Shown here: positions 10,219 to 21,429 of the stretch, piece after piece
How the letters are laid out: each line of letters begins with the position of its first letter
Position numbering within the stretch: position 1 is the first letter of the stretch
Source of the DNA: Steinernema hermaphroditum
Lineage: Eukaryota > Nematoda > Chromadorea > Rhabditida > Steinernematidae
Assembly: GCA_030435675.1 (NCBI GenBank)
Contig: CM059624.1
Coordinates: 12,982,769-13,046,768 of the forward strand
Direction: 5' to 3'
DNA: 64,000 nucleotides
Notes under the pieces: model-generated
The model's database searches: none
Told to the model about the DNA's origin: nothing
The model's input: only the letters and a program-made list of their open reading frames with translations
Translations under genes and position numbers: made by a program

Positions 10219-11940
10219 GGACTATTACAAAGCGTGGATACGCCTTTCGGTCATGGAGATCGTTGAATTACCGTTTCACCGATATTACTGTACCTACAGA
10301 CACGATTTTTCACCTCGGTGGCACAATTGGAGACGCAGAAGGATCGCCCTTCTACAAGGCATTCGACATCTACAAGCGCCCCACTCACCGCGACCAGCTG
10401 ATGTCGGTCCACGTTTCACTCGTTCTTGACCCGAAAGCCACCGACGAAGCGAAGACGAAGCCGCTCCAGAACAGCCTCAAGCTGCTGCACAACGAGGGTC
10501 TTAATTCCGATCTTTCGGTTTGCAGAAGTGAGAAACCACTGACTCCGCGCCTAAAGGAAAAGATCTCAGAAGTGAGCATGCTCGATCTGGAGCAGGTTGG
10601 CCACTTTCCCGGTTGATCCTTGTGACCGCAGCGTTCAGATCGTCGGTGTGCACGACGTATCGAACATCTACAAAGTTCTCCTTCCTCTCTACGAGCAGAA
10701 CGTGCTCGAGCAGATCGTCAAGCAGCTGAATCTCCGGCCAGTCGATCCTTCGGAAACGCTCCGCTCCATTCCCAGCCTCCAGCAGTGGACGCAGCTCAGC
10801 GAACTCTGCGAACAGCCCACCAACGTTTGCCGAATCGCTTTGGTCGGCAAGTACGTCCGCATCGAGGACGCGTACGCCTCCGTGAACAAGGCTGTTCGCT
10901 GCGCTGCCATCCGCGTCAACCGAAAGTTGGTGATCGAGTACGTCAGTTCGGAGGACCTTGAAGACAGCGCTGCTCCCGATCTGCGGCAGAAGGCTTGGGA
11001 AGCCGTTAGGCGATCTGAGAAGGTGGCGACGCCAGAGCACAAGATGAGTGGCTGATTGCAGCGGAATTGTTGTCCCCGGCAGTTTCGGATATCCCGGCAT
11101 CGAGGGAATGATCCGGGCGTGCCAGTACGCCCGCGAGAGCAAAGTTCCCTACTTGGGAATCTGCCTAGGCATGCAGTGCGCCGCCATCGAGTTCGCCCGC
11201 AATGTGTGTGGGCTGGAGAACGCCAATTCCGTCGAATTCGACAGGACTTTGGATTAGTCCAAGCAGGTATAAGGCACGTTAATGGAGACACATTACCGCT
11301 TTCTCTCAGATCGTCATCGACATGCCCGAGCACTGCGCAGCCACCCACGGCCTCGGCGCGACGATGCGCCTTGGACGCCGAACGACCGTCTTCTTGACCG
11401 ACGACTCCAAGCTTCGGCATCTTTATGGTCGGGGCGCCGTCGAGGAGCGCCATCGTCACCGCTACGAGGTGAACCCGAAGATCGTACCTGAGCTCAGCCG
11501 TGCGGGGCGGCTCCTCTTCATCGGCATGGGAGTCGACGACGATGATCGAAGCCGACCGCCGCACGGTCTGCCGAACTTGTCAAGATGGTCAATGCCAGCA
11601 ACAGTGACTGCAGCGGATCCGATGCGCTTCTCCGGAAGATCGAGCAGCTATGCGAGCGTGGAGGGGACGGCAGGGAGAAGACGGCCGTCCGCATGGAAAT
11701 GATCGAGATGAAGGGTAGACGCTTGTATTCTACGGCCATGAACTCATCGGATGCGTTTTTCAGATCATCCGTACTTCATGGGCGTCCAGTTCCATCCAGA
11801 GTACTTGTCGCACCCTTTGAAACCTAGTCCGCCATTTGTCGGGTTACTTCTCGCCTCTTCCAACCAGCTTGCGAGCTGCATGCATGGAACGTGTCCGACT
11901 CCCATGGGCATTCTCACAGCCTCTCAGAAAGGGCAGAGTT
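10219..11940 (+). pseudogene. CTP synthase, truncated and disrupted copy
   Basis: CTP synthase makes CTP from UTP with glutamine as nitrogen donor. Matching pieces run in order: LGGTIGD, HVSLVLDPKATDEAKTKPLQ, LNSDLSVCRSEKPL, VGVHDVSNIYKV (after a 43-nt intron at 10596-10638), [20 protein letters not shown], the glutaminase nucleophile GICLGMQ, IDMPEH, EERHRHRYEVNP and VQFHPEY. The N-terminal third with the ATP P-loop is absent. The magnesium ligand Glu in ELGGTVGD is His here. The frame changes between AWEAVRRSEK and SGIVVPG (near 11020-11060), a TAG interrupts near 11257, and another frame change follows GMGVDDDD (about 11540). Two normal introns remain (about 11264-11311 and 11711-11763). 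Best read as a decaying paralogue; assembly errors could explain single breaks but not the missing domain. Confidence 0.75.
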
Positions 11941-12121
11941 AGCGTTACAATGGATAAATGCTTGAATTGAAGTTCCTGGACGATGAGAATGGTGCATATT
12001 AATTGGATCTCAAACAAGCCTGCAAAGTGCACTAAATAACAAAATTTATAATGACGGTAAATAAGTTACAACACCCAGTGTTCACGCAAAGAACACTCCA
12101 ATTCACTTCGGTCACGGATGT

Positions 12122-12953
12122 TCAGCTCCACTCTTCTTCTTGTTCTCGCATCAGCCTGGAGTGTTCAATTGATTGTCGAAGATCCGGCGCCCATCTCGAC
12201 GATTCGCCTTCACCAGCACCGAAGAGCGCTGAAACAGGTGCATCAAAAGTGTCGGTGAGGGTATCCTTACTTGACGTTTTTCGGAGGGCGGACGATTTGG
12301 GGACTTCAATTCTAATGCGCTGACCGTTTATATACTCTTCTTCGGCGTCAACGGCAGCGGAGGCGCTGCAGGGGTGTACGAAAATGACGAAAGCGTAGTA
12401 GGCACCCCGCCTTTGACCGTCCGGAATTCTGATGTAGTCAACCTCTCCGAACCTCTCTGCGAAATGCTGCTCGAGAACATCTGAAGAAGAGCGATTGGAC
12501 AAGAACGCAGGAGGACGCCTACGTTTCTTGACGATGAATGGTACATTGGATACGTAGATCGTCCGCTGGTTGGTTGGGTAAGGGTTAGTGATTCTGCCAC
12601 TTTCTTGTGATTTGCTGCTATCTGCAACAGAGAAAGTGGGCAAAATCCAAAGAGCAGACACACTTACACAGCTCCCGGCTAGCTCGGATCTGCGCCATGC
12701 GGACTGAGAAGGGCTGGCGGACGTACTGCTCTCTTCGAATTCTGGCCGCCTCCACCTCCGCTGGTGTCAGCGGGACGAACATCTCCTGATGTACTTCTTC
12801 GTCCGAATAGTCTTCTGATTCGGAGGACACTGGCTTGAGCGCCTTCTTCGTTTCGGCGCAGTCCTTCTCGACTTCACCCTCTGCTCCAGAGTCGCTCTCC
12901 TCCTCGTATGACGTGTCCAACTCTTCGGACTCCTCAGGAAAACGTTGAGCCAT
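12122..12953 (-). CDS. RRM-domain RNA-binding protein, about 261 aa
   Basis: Exon 1 (12668-12953) and exon 2 (12122-12621) join in phase over a 46-nt intron with GTAAGT..TTGCAG. The N-terminal 80 residues are acidic (SYEEESDSGAEGEVEKD). An arginine-rich linker (RIRREQYVRQPF) follows. One RNA recognition motif begins with RNP2 TIYVSNVP and has RNP1 RRGAYYAFVIF; the segment between them is longer than usual because of a basic KKRRRPPAFLSN insert. The C-terminus is charged (SRLMREQEEEW). RRMs bind single-stranded RNA, usually in the nucleus; the specific family is not recognised. Confidence 0.8.
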
Positions 12954-13571
12954 GCTGGAAAGGAAAGCACTTCAGGTGAAGGCTAGGAATACACAGATCC
13001 ACGCAAAGCTTGCACCACGCACAGAGAAGCAGGGCTGACGTGAAATACTGTAAAAATGACGAAAAATTGATTGCAGGTGATTTCAGTCACCAGCAGTTCC
13101 TGGCACCGGGTGGATATCGTAGCAAATTTCATCGCTTTGAGACTCATTGGGATTCAAAACAACGCGGGTGAAATATGGAAAATCGCTCAACTTGATGACA
13201 CAACACATCCAACTGAATCCAAAACCAATGAGTGAGTTCATAGCCACCTGCATGCACTATGATGTCTATCAGACGGCCGTATACCAAGGACAGCATTTAC
13301 GCTTGTTGGAAATGCACATATTGGTTGTATGATACGAATCGAATACAACAATTGAAAGGCAAAGGGGGATAATGATACGGCAACAGCACATGGCACAACG
13401 GCAGAGCGTACCCAATATTCCAAGTTCACCGACAGGAACAAATAAACTCGTCAGACAACGGCAGTATAGATTCGACAAGAACAGCATATCAATTAGAACA
13501 TTCTTATACTTATGAAATGGATACTGAATAATTATAAAGTTAACAATACGACATTACAAGGATCAGTAAAC
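12954..13571. other. Intergenic stretch
   Basis: Contains the promoter side of the RRM gene and the 3' side of the small membrane protein gene. No further coding frame is convincing. Confidence 0.4.
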
Positions 13572-13858
13572 TCAGATGAGCTCGCTCTGAACACGACGAC
13601 TAGTGGTACGCCTGTCGCTCTTGAAAAAGACGAAGAGAAAGATGAGCCCCCCGACGATACTGATCAGGCCAAGCAGGACAGTCATGTTACGCAGATCCCG
13701 GATGTAGCCAGTCATTCTGTGCATGTCATCGGCGACCTGCAAAATATCGAACTTAGGGAAGGATAGGAAGAGAACGAACTCACCAGCAGCATTTTACGAA
13801 CTCCCTGGTAGACCACAGCGTTCATGTCGGGCTCCTGTGGGAACGGATGTGGCGCCAT
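13572..13858 (-). CDS. Small single-pass membrane protein, 79 aa
   Basis: Exon 13784-13858 (25 codons from ATG) and exon 13572-13736 (stop TGA) join in phase 0 over a 47-nt intron. The protein starts MAPHPFPQEPDMNAVVYQGV, has an amphipathic VADDMHRMTGYIRDLRNM segment, one hydrophobic span (TVLLGLISIVGGLIFLFVFF) and a short basic tail. That is the layout of a small tail-anchored membrane protein. The frame is open upstream to an acceptor (TTTCGTTTCAG ending at 13885), so either this is a leader-splice site or one more coding exon exists. Not recognised. Confidence 0.6.
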
Positions 13859-13884
13859 CTCGAGGATACAACCGACTGCTGCGT

Positions 13885-14294
13885 CTGAAACGAAAGCGAA
13901 TGATGGATGGCTGACACTGCTGGCGACGCGCGGCGGTCAGCGGAGTCTGAATCACCCAAGGGGGGAGTCACCACAATTGACTCACAAAATGACGGTCTAA
14001 CTCAATTGAATTCACTGGCAAATAGAACAACATAACAAAAAAAAGATGGAAAGTGACTATAGAGCGTAATACAATATCTCCAGTGCCTGTGCAATTTGAG
14101 TGATCGTTGTGGAACCAAGGACACTTCGAAAGTGTCCCAAAGAACACCAACACATTCTGTAGTAAAGTTTTATGGCTAGCCATAATAATTGAAAAGCCCT
14201 TCAAGATCTAATTAAGCGAAGCAGAGGTGTACTGCTGGTGCAACGCCAAGACAGCCTCCCTGTGTGTTGACATTTTGGCCTAAAAAGACAATTT
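13885..14294. other. Intergenic stretch
   Basis: Lies between the 5' end of the small membrane protein gene and the 3' end of the phosphatase gene. Nothing recognisable was found. Confidence 0.4.
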
Positions 14295-17200
14295 CTACTC
14301 GATATGACGGATGATGATGACGCTAGTTACGTTGATGTAGTAGAGAACGCAGATGTGTGCGAAACAGTACTGTCCTTCGGTTTGGACGCTGGAGGCGCGC
14401 TGGTTCCGTAGCTGAATGACGATATCCTTCATGCTGACACGTTGTCCTTTCCAAAGCCGCTGGATGGCCGTTTCCACAGCGATGATCGTTCCTGTACGTC
14501 CGATACCGGCGGAGCAGTGCACTAGGCAGTGTCCACCCTGAAAAGAACGGTTGAAGGAGCGCAATGTGGGGAAACTTACGGGGGCGATGAGCTTGATAAG
14601 ACGGAGAACACTCATACCCGACTTTGGGACACCGCGGTCGGGCCAGTCAACCATTTGAATGAGTTTGGTGACGATGGAGTTGGAGCAACCTTCCGGGAGA
14701 ACTTCCAGCATAGAAGTGATGACACCTTCGCGTTTCTCGACCTGAAGCGATCCACAGTCAATGAATTTTGCACAAGAACAGTTAAATCATTACCTTCTTA
14801 TTGTGAAACCAGCCCTGCTTCACAGGGCTGGTTCTGTGCGGGCGCCTTACCCCCCGTCAAAAGTACACAAACGGCGGAAAATCGAAGCTGAAAGAGAGCC
14901 GGGGTTACGGTAAGCACGTGAGAACCCGTCAGAAGTAGGGGAAAATGGAAGAGATATGAAAGGAAAGAGAAAATAGGCGAAAAGAAAAAAAAAGAGAGCC
15001 GGGGGCATCGAACTGGCGACCTTCTGCGCGGTGCGCGCCTTAGACCACTGCGCTAAGGGTGTGGTCAGCGACACCACCTGTCGTGGTCGTCGGTTTTTGA
15101 ATTTCAGTTAGGCCTGGTGGTGTGGTCGTGGAGCGAAACGGTTGGATGCAAAAAAAGTTTGAGCCGAAGTGGAAGAAGTTCACTTTTAAGAGCCCAAGTG
15201 GAGCACGACGGCAACTGAGCCAAACGCCACCCGGCATTGAACCCGTGTCGACAGCCTGCATCATGGTGCCACAATACACATAGATTACTTTCTTAATAAG
15301 TAACCAGCCCTGCTTCGCAGGGCTGGTTATGTGCCGGCGCCTTACCCCCCGTCAAAAGTACACAAACGGCGGAAAATCGAAGCTGAAAGAGAGCCGGGGT
15401 TACGGTAGGTAGTGAGAACCGGTCAGAAGTGGGGGAAAATAGAAGAGAAATGAAAAGAAAGTGAAAATAGGCGAAAAGAAAAAAAAAAGAGAGCCGGGGG
15501 CATCGAACTGGCGACCTTCTGCGCGGTGCGCGCCTTAGACCACTGCGCTAAGGGTGTGGTCAGCGACACCACCTGTCGTGGTCGTCGGTTTTTGAATTTC
15601 AGTTAGGCCTGGTGGTGTGGTCGTGGAGCGAAACGGCCGGCACCAATAATTTTTTGAGCCAAAATGGAAGAAGTTCACTTTTAAGAGCCCAAGCACAGCA
15701 CCACAGCAACACACCTAAACGCCACCCCTTCAGCACCCGGTAGCGAACCCGTGTCGACAGCCTGCATCATGGTGCCACAATACACATAGATTACTTTCTT
15801 AATAAGTAAAACCAGCCCTGCTTCGCAGGGCTGGTTCTGTGCGGGCGCCTTACCCCCCGTCAAAAGTACACAAACGACGGAAAATCGAAGCTGAAAGAGA
15901 GCCGGGGTTACGGTAGGTAGTGAGAACCGGTCAGAAGTGGGGGAAAATAGAAGAGAAATGAAAAGAAAGTGAAAATAGGCGAAAAAGAAAAAAATTTCAC
16001 TCCCGGGGAGTCGAACCCGCGACCTCATGTGCGGCGCGCGCCTTAGACCACTGCGCCAGTCTGCCCGTTGGTAACACGGCTTCACTTGGACGTCACTTTT
16101 GCAGATTCAGTTAGGCATGATGCTGTGGTCCTGGCGCGAAACGGAAAGCAGCAAAAAAAGTTTCAAAACAAATGGAAGAACTTTCCTTTTAACACCAACC
16201 ACCCAGCACCACAGCAACCCACCTATCCACCACCCCTCCAGCACCCGGGAGCGAACCTATGGTCCAGCCTGCATCATCCATGCACCAATACATACAAATT
16301 ACTTTCTTAATAAGTAAACCAGCCCTGCTTCGCAGGGCTGGTTATGTGCCGGCGCCTTACCCCCCGTCAAAAGTACACAAACGGCGGAAAATCGAAGCTG
16401 AAAGAGAGCCGGGGTTACGGTAGGTACGTGAGAACCGGTCAGAAGTGGGGGAAAATAGAAGAGAAATGAAAAGAAAGTGAAAATAGGCGAAAAGAAAAAA
16501 AAAAGAGAGCCGGGGGGATCGAACCCGCGACCTTCCGCGCGGTGCGCGCCTTAGACCACTGCGCTAAGGGTGTGGTCAGCGACACCACCTGTCGTGGTCG
16601 TCGGTTTTTGAATTTCAGTTAGGCCTTATGCTGTGGTCCTGGCGCGAAACGGTTGGATGCAAAAAAAGTTTGAGCCGAAGTGGAAGAAGTTCACTTTTAA
16701 GAGCCCAAGTGGAGCACGACGGCAACTGAGCCAAACGCCACCCGGGATTGAACCTGTGTCGACAGCCTGCATCATGGTGCCACAATACACATAGATTACT
16801 TTCTTATTAAGTAAAAAAAATAAAAATAAATAAAAAAAATAAAAATAAATAATAAATAAATAATAATAATAATAAAAAAAAAAAAAATAAAATAAAATAA
16901 AATAAATAAAAAAATAAATAAATAATAAAAATAAAAAATAAAAAAAAAAAAAACAAACATGCATCCATAATTTTGGTGAGCACCCTCCTCAAGCGGCCAA
17001 TACTGCGCACATTTCACTTTACCATTCTCCTCTGTCTTGCAAAGCATCAAGATAGTCGTTACGCCTTCTTGGTGCACCATGCGCCAAAAATCTGAAATCG
17101 TTGAATCCAGAGGTCCCTGCGCCGCGATGAACGCCTTGTCAACATTTGGCATCTTCACCCAGTTCGCATGCACGTAGTTCGTCTCCGGTGGCACGTTGAG

Positions 17201-17639
17201 CGTGAGTGTGACACGCGTTGTGTCCAAGCATACGACGTCCCTGTAGCGATTCCGCTGTTCGTTCTCCATGAACGCATTGTGATCAAAGTTGAGCGGTACA
17301 TACGCCTTCAGCTCGGCAAAGTCCTTCCTAAACCCTTCGACGCCCTGTGAAGTCGCGTTGGCAACGAATTCGGCGCATGCTGCCTCCACCGCCGGCGTTA
17401 CTTTGTTCTTGCCACGTCGCTGTTCTTTAGGGCCACGGCCTTGAATACTGACCTTCTTTTCACTATCTTCAGCCGTTACGTCAAGTTTGCGATCGGTATT
17501 CAACTGTGCATCCGATCTTGAAATTTTCTTGTTACCAAGAGGGCGTCCGGGACGGGGTGCTAAACAAAGAAACCGTCGTTTTCCATATGAATTAGGAACC
17601 TACTGTGCTTCTTGTGTCCTCCTTCCGATTTCGTTTCAT
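14295..17639 (-). CDS. Non-receptor protein tyrosine phosphatase, 349 aa
   Basis: Four exons join exactly in phase: 17600-17639, 16955-17559, 14580-14741 and 14295-14537 (total 1050 nt). After a basic N-terminus (PRPGRPLGNKK, KEQRRGKNK) the catalytic domain shows NRYRDVVCLD, YVHANWV, FIAAQGPLDSTISDFWRMV, the WPD loop VDWPDRGVP, the phosphate loop HCSAGIGRTG with catalytic Cys and Arg, and the Q-loop VQTEGQY. All catalytic residues are present, so it should remove phosphate from tyrosines in the cytosol. The lack of a signal peptide and the short length match the expanded nematode PTP family, many of which are sperm-expressed (known of the family). The 2.2 kb third intron carries a tandem repeat array and begins inside a T-rich run (donor GTTTGT). 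Confidence 0.9.
14807..15301 (-). repeat. SINE-like unit 1
   Basis: Hairpin at 14807-14833 (one mismatch, CTTCAC instead of CTTCGC); tRNA-like part at about 14996-15058. Confidence 0.7.
15302..15809 (-). repeat. SINE-like unit 2
   Basis: Perfect hairpin at 15302-15328; tRNA-like part at about 15490-15553, nearly identical to unit 1. Confidence 0.7.
15810..16316 (-). repeat. SINE-like unit 3 with a different tRNA part
   Basis: Hairpin at 15810-15836. The tRNA-like part (about 16000-16067) differs from the other units: it reads GGTTCGACTCCCCGGG on the minus strand and starts GGGCAGACTGGCGCAGTGG, closer to a real tRNA. Confidence 0.7.
16317..16808 (-). repeat. SINE-like unit 4
   Basis: Hairpin at 16317-16343; tRNA-like part at about 16504-16568 with GGTTCGATCC. 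Ends next to a long A-rich tract. Confidence 0.7.
16812..16954 (-). repeat. A-rich low-complexity tract
   Basis: About 140 bases of A and T only (A-runs, AAT and AAAT words), T-rich on the gene strand. It touches the phosphatase 5' splice site at 16954, so the donor is GTTTGTTTTTTT. Confidence 0.85.
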
Positions 17640-18432
17640 GTCTCACGCTGTCTGTGCCATCGCATTTCTCACTGTTTCTGAAAGAGAGCAACGGTGAGGG
17701 GACAAATCTCCAAAACACCCACTTCGACATCCTCGACAGAACGACGGATGGCGACTCGAATCTTTTGACTCCAGTTCAACCGTTCGACACGAAGACTTCG
17801 ATAACAACTGAGCACTACGCTGCTTTGGAGTTTTCTGTCGCGTACAAAACATGTCTGTCCAAACTGCAGACGTCTGTTCTCCAAAAACGCTCGGCTTTCA
17901 TTGCGGATTAGTGACGCCAACCCCGCAAAAATTCCAGCCGAGCCACGAGACAGATATTCCAGAAACACCACGTTTCACACCAAAATGTCGTTTCGAACAC
18001 CGCACTATACTGGACAACGATAAATAGACTCGGATGCGTACGACAATTACGGCGTATGTGAATTTTCCTCTCAAATTTCGCCAATAAAAACGCAACGGTT
18101 GCTTATCCTGTAGAATACGGTATGAGCCAATATTGGCTACAGCAACGATGAAATGCGAAAACCGATCAAAGTCGCGAGACAGTTTCGAATCGACGATCCT
18201 GGCACGGTATCCCTGATGTTGCAAGAGAATTCGATCTTTCCCGCTTGCCACCGTCTTTACTGTGCCCCCTTGAACGTTTTGTGTGTAACTCCACCCTTCC
18301 TCGTCATAGCTGTGCAATGGAACGTGCATCTACAAATATCAAGCTGGTCGTTCCTCTGCTCATCTATTCCAGTTTGTAAACGTTATATTTATTTTTCTGA
18401 GTATGTACAATTGGGTAATCTCTCAAAGAGAC
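17640..18432. other. Intergenic stretch with an uncertain minus frame
   Basis: A minus frame at 17898-18329 (142 codons, includes GGTVKTVASGKDRILLQHQG and RFSHFIVAVANIGSYRIL) could be coding and may continue in another frame to 17669, which would need an intron or a frameshift. No domain was recognised, so it is not called a gene. Confidence 0.3.
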
Positions 18433-21416
18433 TCATTCTTCTTCCACCACCGAATCCTCGAGTTCTAAGAAATCGTGACCAGGCGCCGTGGGAAAGTCGT
18501 CGCCCTCTTCCATGATGGACACTTTGGGAGTCCTCTTTGCTCGGGGCACCGCCAGAAGATCCATCTCGGCCTGCTCCTGATCGATAGCGATCAGCCGAGC
18601 ACCGCTGGGGACCTTCTTCTCGGTGGGCGGCGAAAATTCGGCCCAGCGCTGCACAGTGCCGCTGCCGAAGAACTGGAAGAAGGCGCCGGTGGCGACGAGC
18701 ACGCCGGCGAGCATGTAGAAGACCTTAGCCCACTCTTCGATGGAGCCGTCGCCGGTCATGAGACCGATGACAAAGGGCGCCAGACTGGAAGCCGTCTGCG
18801 CGTAGAGCTGCGCGTAGGCGGAGATGTGGGCGGTGAAGATGGGCGCCACGGAGACGATGGACGTGTTGTAGCCGGGCACGTATCCCGAGAAGAGGCCCAT
18901 GGAGACGCAGAGGAGCGTCATGACGAGGAGGTAGTCGTCGCCGCCGAGGAAGGAGATCCACAGGATGCAGACGCAGCAGCCGAAGGAGGCGAGCGAGTTG
19001 CAGGCCTTGGTGACGAGGTTGATGGAGACGTGGCGCTTCTTGAGATGGTCGGCGACGAAGGCGAAGAGGAACTTCGTCAGCATCTGCACGAGGAAGGGAA
19101 TCGAAGCCCAGATGCCGTTCTGAATGGCGGGGGATAAGTATGGGTACGGGAATGAGGCGAGGCTTACCGTGGCGATGTCCAGTTTGAGCGCCGACTGGTT
19201 GTAAATGGGCAAGTAGGTGGCGAGGGAGACGATGACGAAGGACTGACAGAAGGAGCAGAGGCAGATAGCAAGCACCACTGGGCACAGGAACATCTGAAGT
19301 TGAAGGTTATGCTCAAACATATCTGTTTTCAATGCCGCCCCATGGCTAGGCACTTGCGATTGCTTACCTTCTTATACGGAGTGGAGATGCTGACGGACAT
19401 GGCGCGATGTTTCACCGTTTGTCCGTTGATGTGGTCGAGTTCGGCGGCGGTGATGAAACGGGAGTCTCTTGGACGATCGGCGGCAAAGGGGATCCAGAGG
19501 AACAGGAACGCAGCCCCGACGGTGGCACTGAGAACGAAAGCCATGGGCCAGCCACCAAGAAGCGGCAACTGGCACAGTTTCGCCGTAAAGAACATAGCCA
19601 TCGCCAGGCCGACCTGATTGCCCGTGGTGAAAATCGCCATCGCGGTGCTCTGAAAGACTACGGTAGGAACGTTGCAAAGGATCGGCTGACCTTCTCGTGG
19701 AGGGTGAACCACTTAGCGACGATGAGAGAGCCGCAGGGGATGAGGAATCCTTGGGCGAAGCCCATCAAGAAGCGGACGATACAGACGATCTCGTAGCGGG
19801 GGAAGAAAACGGCCACGACCGGAGTCAGAAGGGAGCCGAGAACGTTGACGACAACGCCAAAGGTGATGAGATGCTTGGCGCCGAAACGATCACAGAGGCG
19901 CGATGTGACGAATACTGAAAGAGAACAGTTTAGGGGTGCTGGGAGAGAGGGTTTACCCGAGAGAAGACTGCCGAAGTAGTAGGAGCTGTGAATGCTGCCT
20001 TGCTGACTCATTGTCCAGTCGACTTGGTAATCGCTCTAAAAGAGTAATCTCGAGGGGTGTACGACAAAAATACTGAATTTCATCCTATGGTTGGTCGTTT
20101 TTGTATTAATTCCCTTTATATAAATGGAGAAGACAATTGAGATCCCACCAATTTATTACCACTATGTTTCTGGGGATGTTAGGCTTTACGTTTCTTTATA
20201 GTTTTTGAGTCATTTTCAACCTTTTTTTGTGAGCACAAATCCTAGGGCTATGGGATCTCCATAAATTCGCCTTTCGTGCGTTCACCGTCGGTAGGGTACT
20301 GGTGTCTTGTCACCTAGTCGCCCTTAAAGCCAAAGAAGGCGCGAAAGCCTTTAGGCCGAAAGTTAAGGACAAAAACCCAAATTGGAGGTCACGCCCAATA
20401 CACAATGTGGCAACCAAGAAGTTCGACATAAAACCTGCATCTTCTAAAGAACAGTCCAGAATTTCAGCCACAAAAAAAAGCCAAAGCTCAAGAACTACAG
20501 CAATTTGCTGCAATTTCCTTCCATAAACTAGCTTATCTCAACAAAGATACATTTTAAAATGGTAAAATTTTCCAGAAATTCCATGTTTCGGACCGAAAAT
20601 GGCCACGGAATGCTGTTAAGTGCAAAGAGCGAAGGGAAGAAGACTATTTGAAGAACACTTTCTCCGGGAAATACGATGGAATCAAAAGTTGTCCCAAGAA
20701 GAGGAGATCTGTTGTGGTCGAGGATACTAACTTGGTGGAATTGGTGGGGACATGACAGTTTGCTGTCCAGAAGGGACGGAATACAAGGCTATGAATACAT
20801 TGGCTTAGGATCCGGTAGCAAACTCATTGATGGTCTTGATACACTAAGCGAGGGTGGCAATATAAACGATATGAGGAAAGCGGAATATCATCCCATCTTC
20901 CCTTTTCAGTGCCCTGTTCGGAATCGGGTGCCTATCACCATTCACTAAGAGTGCCAAGTCTTTGGCAAATAACATTTGAAGGAGCAAAGAAACTAGACGA
21001 ATTTAAAATTAGAACAGATCTACGAACGGAACTAAAACTTCTTTGTGGTCCTTAAGGCTTTTCTGTAAGCTTTGATACTCTACGATAGTTCTGCAATATA
21101 CAAAAGAGGAGACTCACCACATAGTTAGCAACGGAAGCGGTCGAACTGTTAGCGGAGTCTCTGAAAAACGCCGGATTAGGGAGGGTCTGTGGCGCCGGGG
21201 GTTACCAACATTCGCACCATGCAGACGAGGGCCATGTTGAGGTTGTTGCGGAGCATCGCCTGGATGGTCATCGCGAGGGCGATGAGAACTGCGATCCGGA
21301 AGCGCACGGAGCGGAGAGACCATAACGCTGCATAAAAACACAGATTGTCCAGCAAGAAGAGTACAAAGCGACTTACGAACTGGGAGCTGTTTCCCGTGGA
21401 GGGACACCGAAGTCAT
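18433..21416 (-). CDS. SLC17-type major facilitator transporter
   Basis: Eight exons: 21377-21416, about 21216-21327, about 21119-21175, 19957-20035, 19691-19914, 19368-19649, 19168-19293 and 18433-19119. The N-terminus holds RFRIAVLIALAMTIQAMLRNNLNMALVCMV, the first membrane span typical of sialin, vesicular glutamate and phosphate transporters. A lumenal loop with an NSS glycosylation site follows, then SSYYFGSLLS, TSRLCDRFGAKH and GFAQGFLIPCGSLIVAKWF, family hallmarks. The second half has the expected six spans (for example IWASIPFLVQMLTKFLFAFVADHLKKRH and YNTSIVSVAPIF). The tail is acidic (ELEDSVVEEE). Such proteins move organic anions across plasma or vesicle membranes; the substrate cannot be told. 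The exon 2 donor is uncertain. Confidence 0.85.
20040..21110. other. Long third intron of the SLC17-like gene
   Basis: No second gene is convincing inside it. Open frames on the plus strand (20302-20526, 20676-20948) lack domain features. Confidence 0.5.
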
Positions 21417-21429
21417 GGCGCCGCGTCGG

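Larger units (their letters stand above)
14807..16808 (-). repeat. Tandem array of four tRNA-derived SINE-like units
   Basis: Four units of about 493-509 bases lie head to tail within the phosphatase intron, same strand as the gene. Each starts (plus strand) with the hairpin CCAGCCCTGC-TTC-GCAGGGCTGG and ends before TTACTTTCTTAATAAGTAA, itself an inverted repeat. On the minus strand each has a tRNA-like segment with A-box-like TAGCGCAGTGGTCTAAGG and B-box-like GTTCGATGCC or GTTCGACTCC, then about 200 bases on the other side a second B-box-like GGGTTCAATGCC. Internal pol III promoters of this type define SINEs. Confidence 0.8.

Noticed and set aside
14996..16568. tRNA genes in the repeat units
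   Set aside because: A and B boxes are present, but acceptor stems do not pair and the units repeat with a common tail, so they are tRNA-derived repeats.
18475..19137. 220-codon plus frame opposite the transporter
   Set aside because: It is the antisense shadow of a GC-rich membrane-protein exon.
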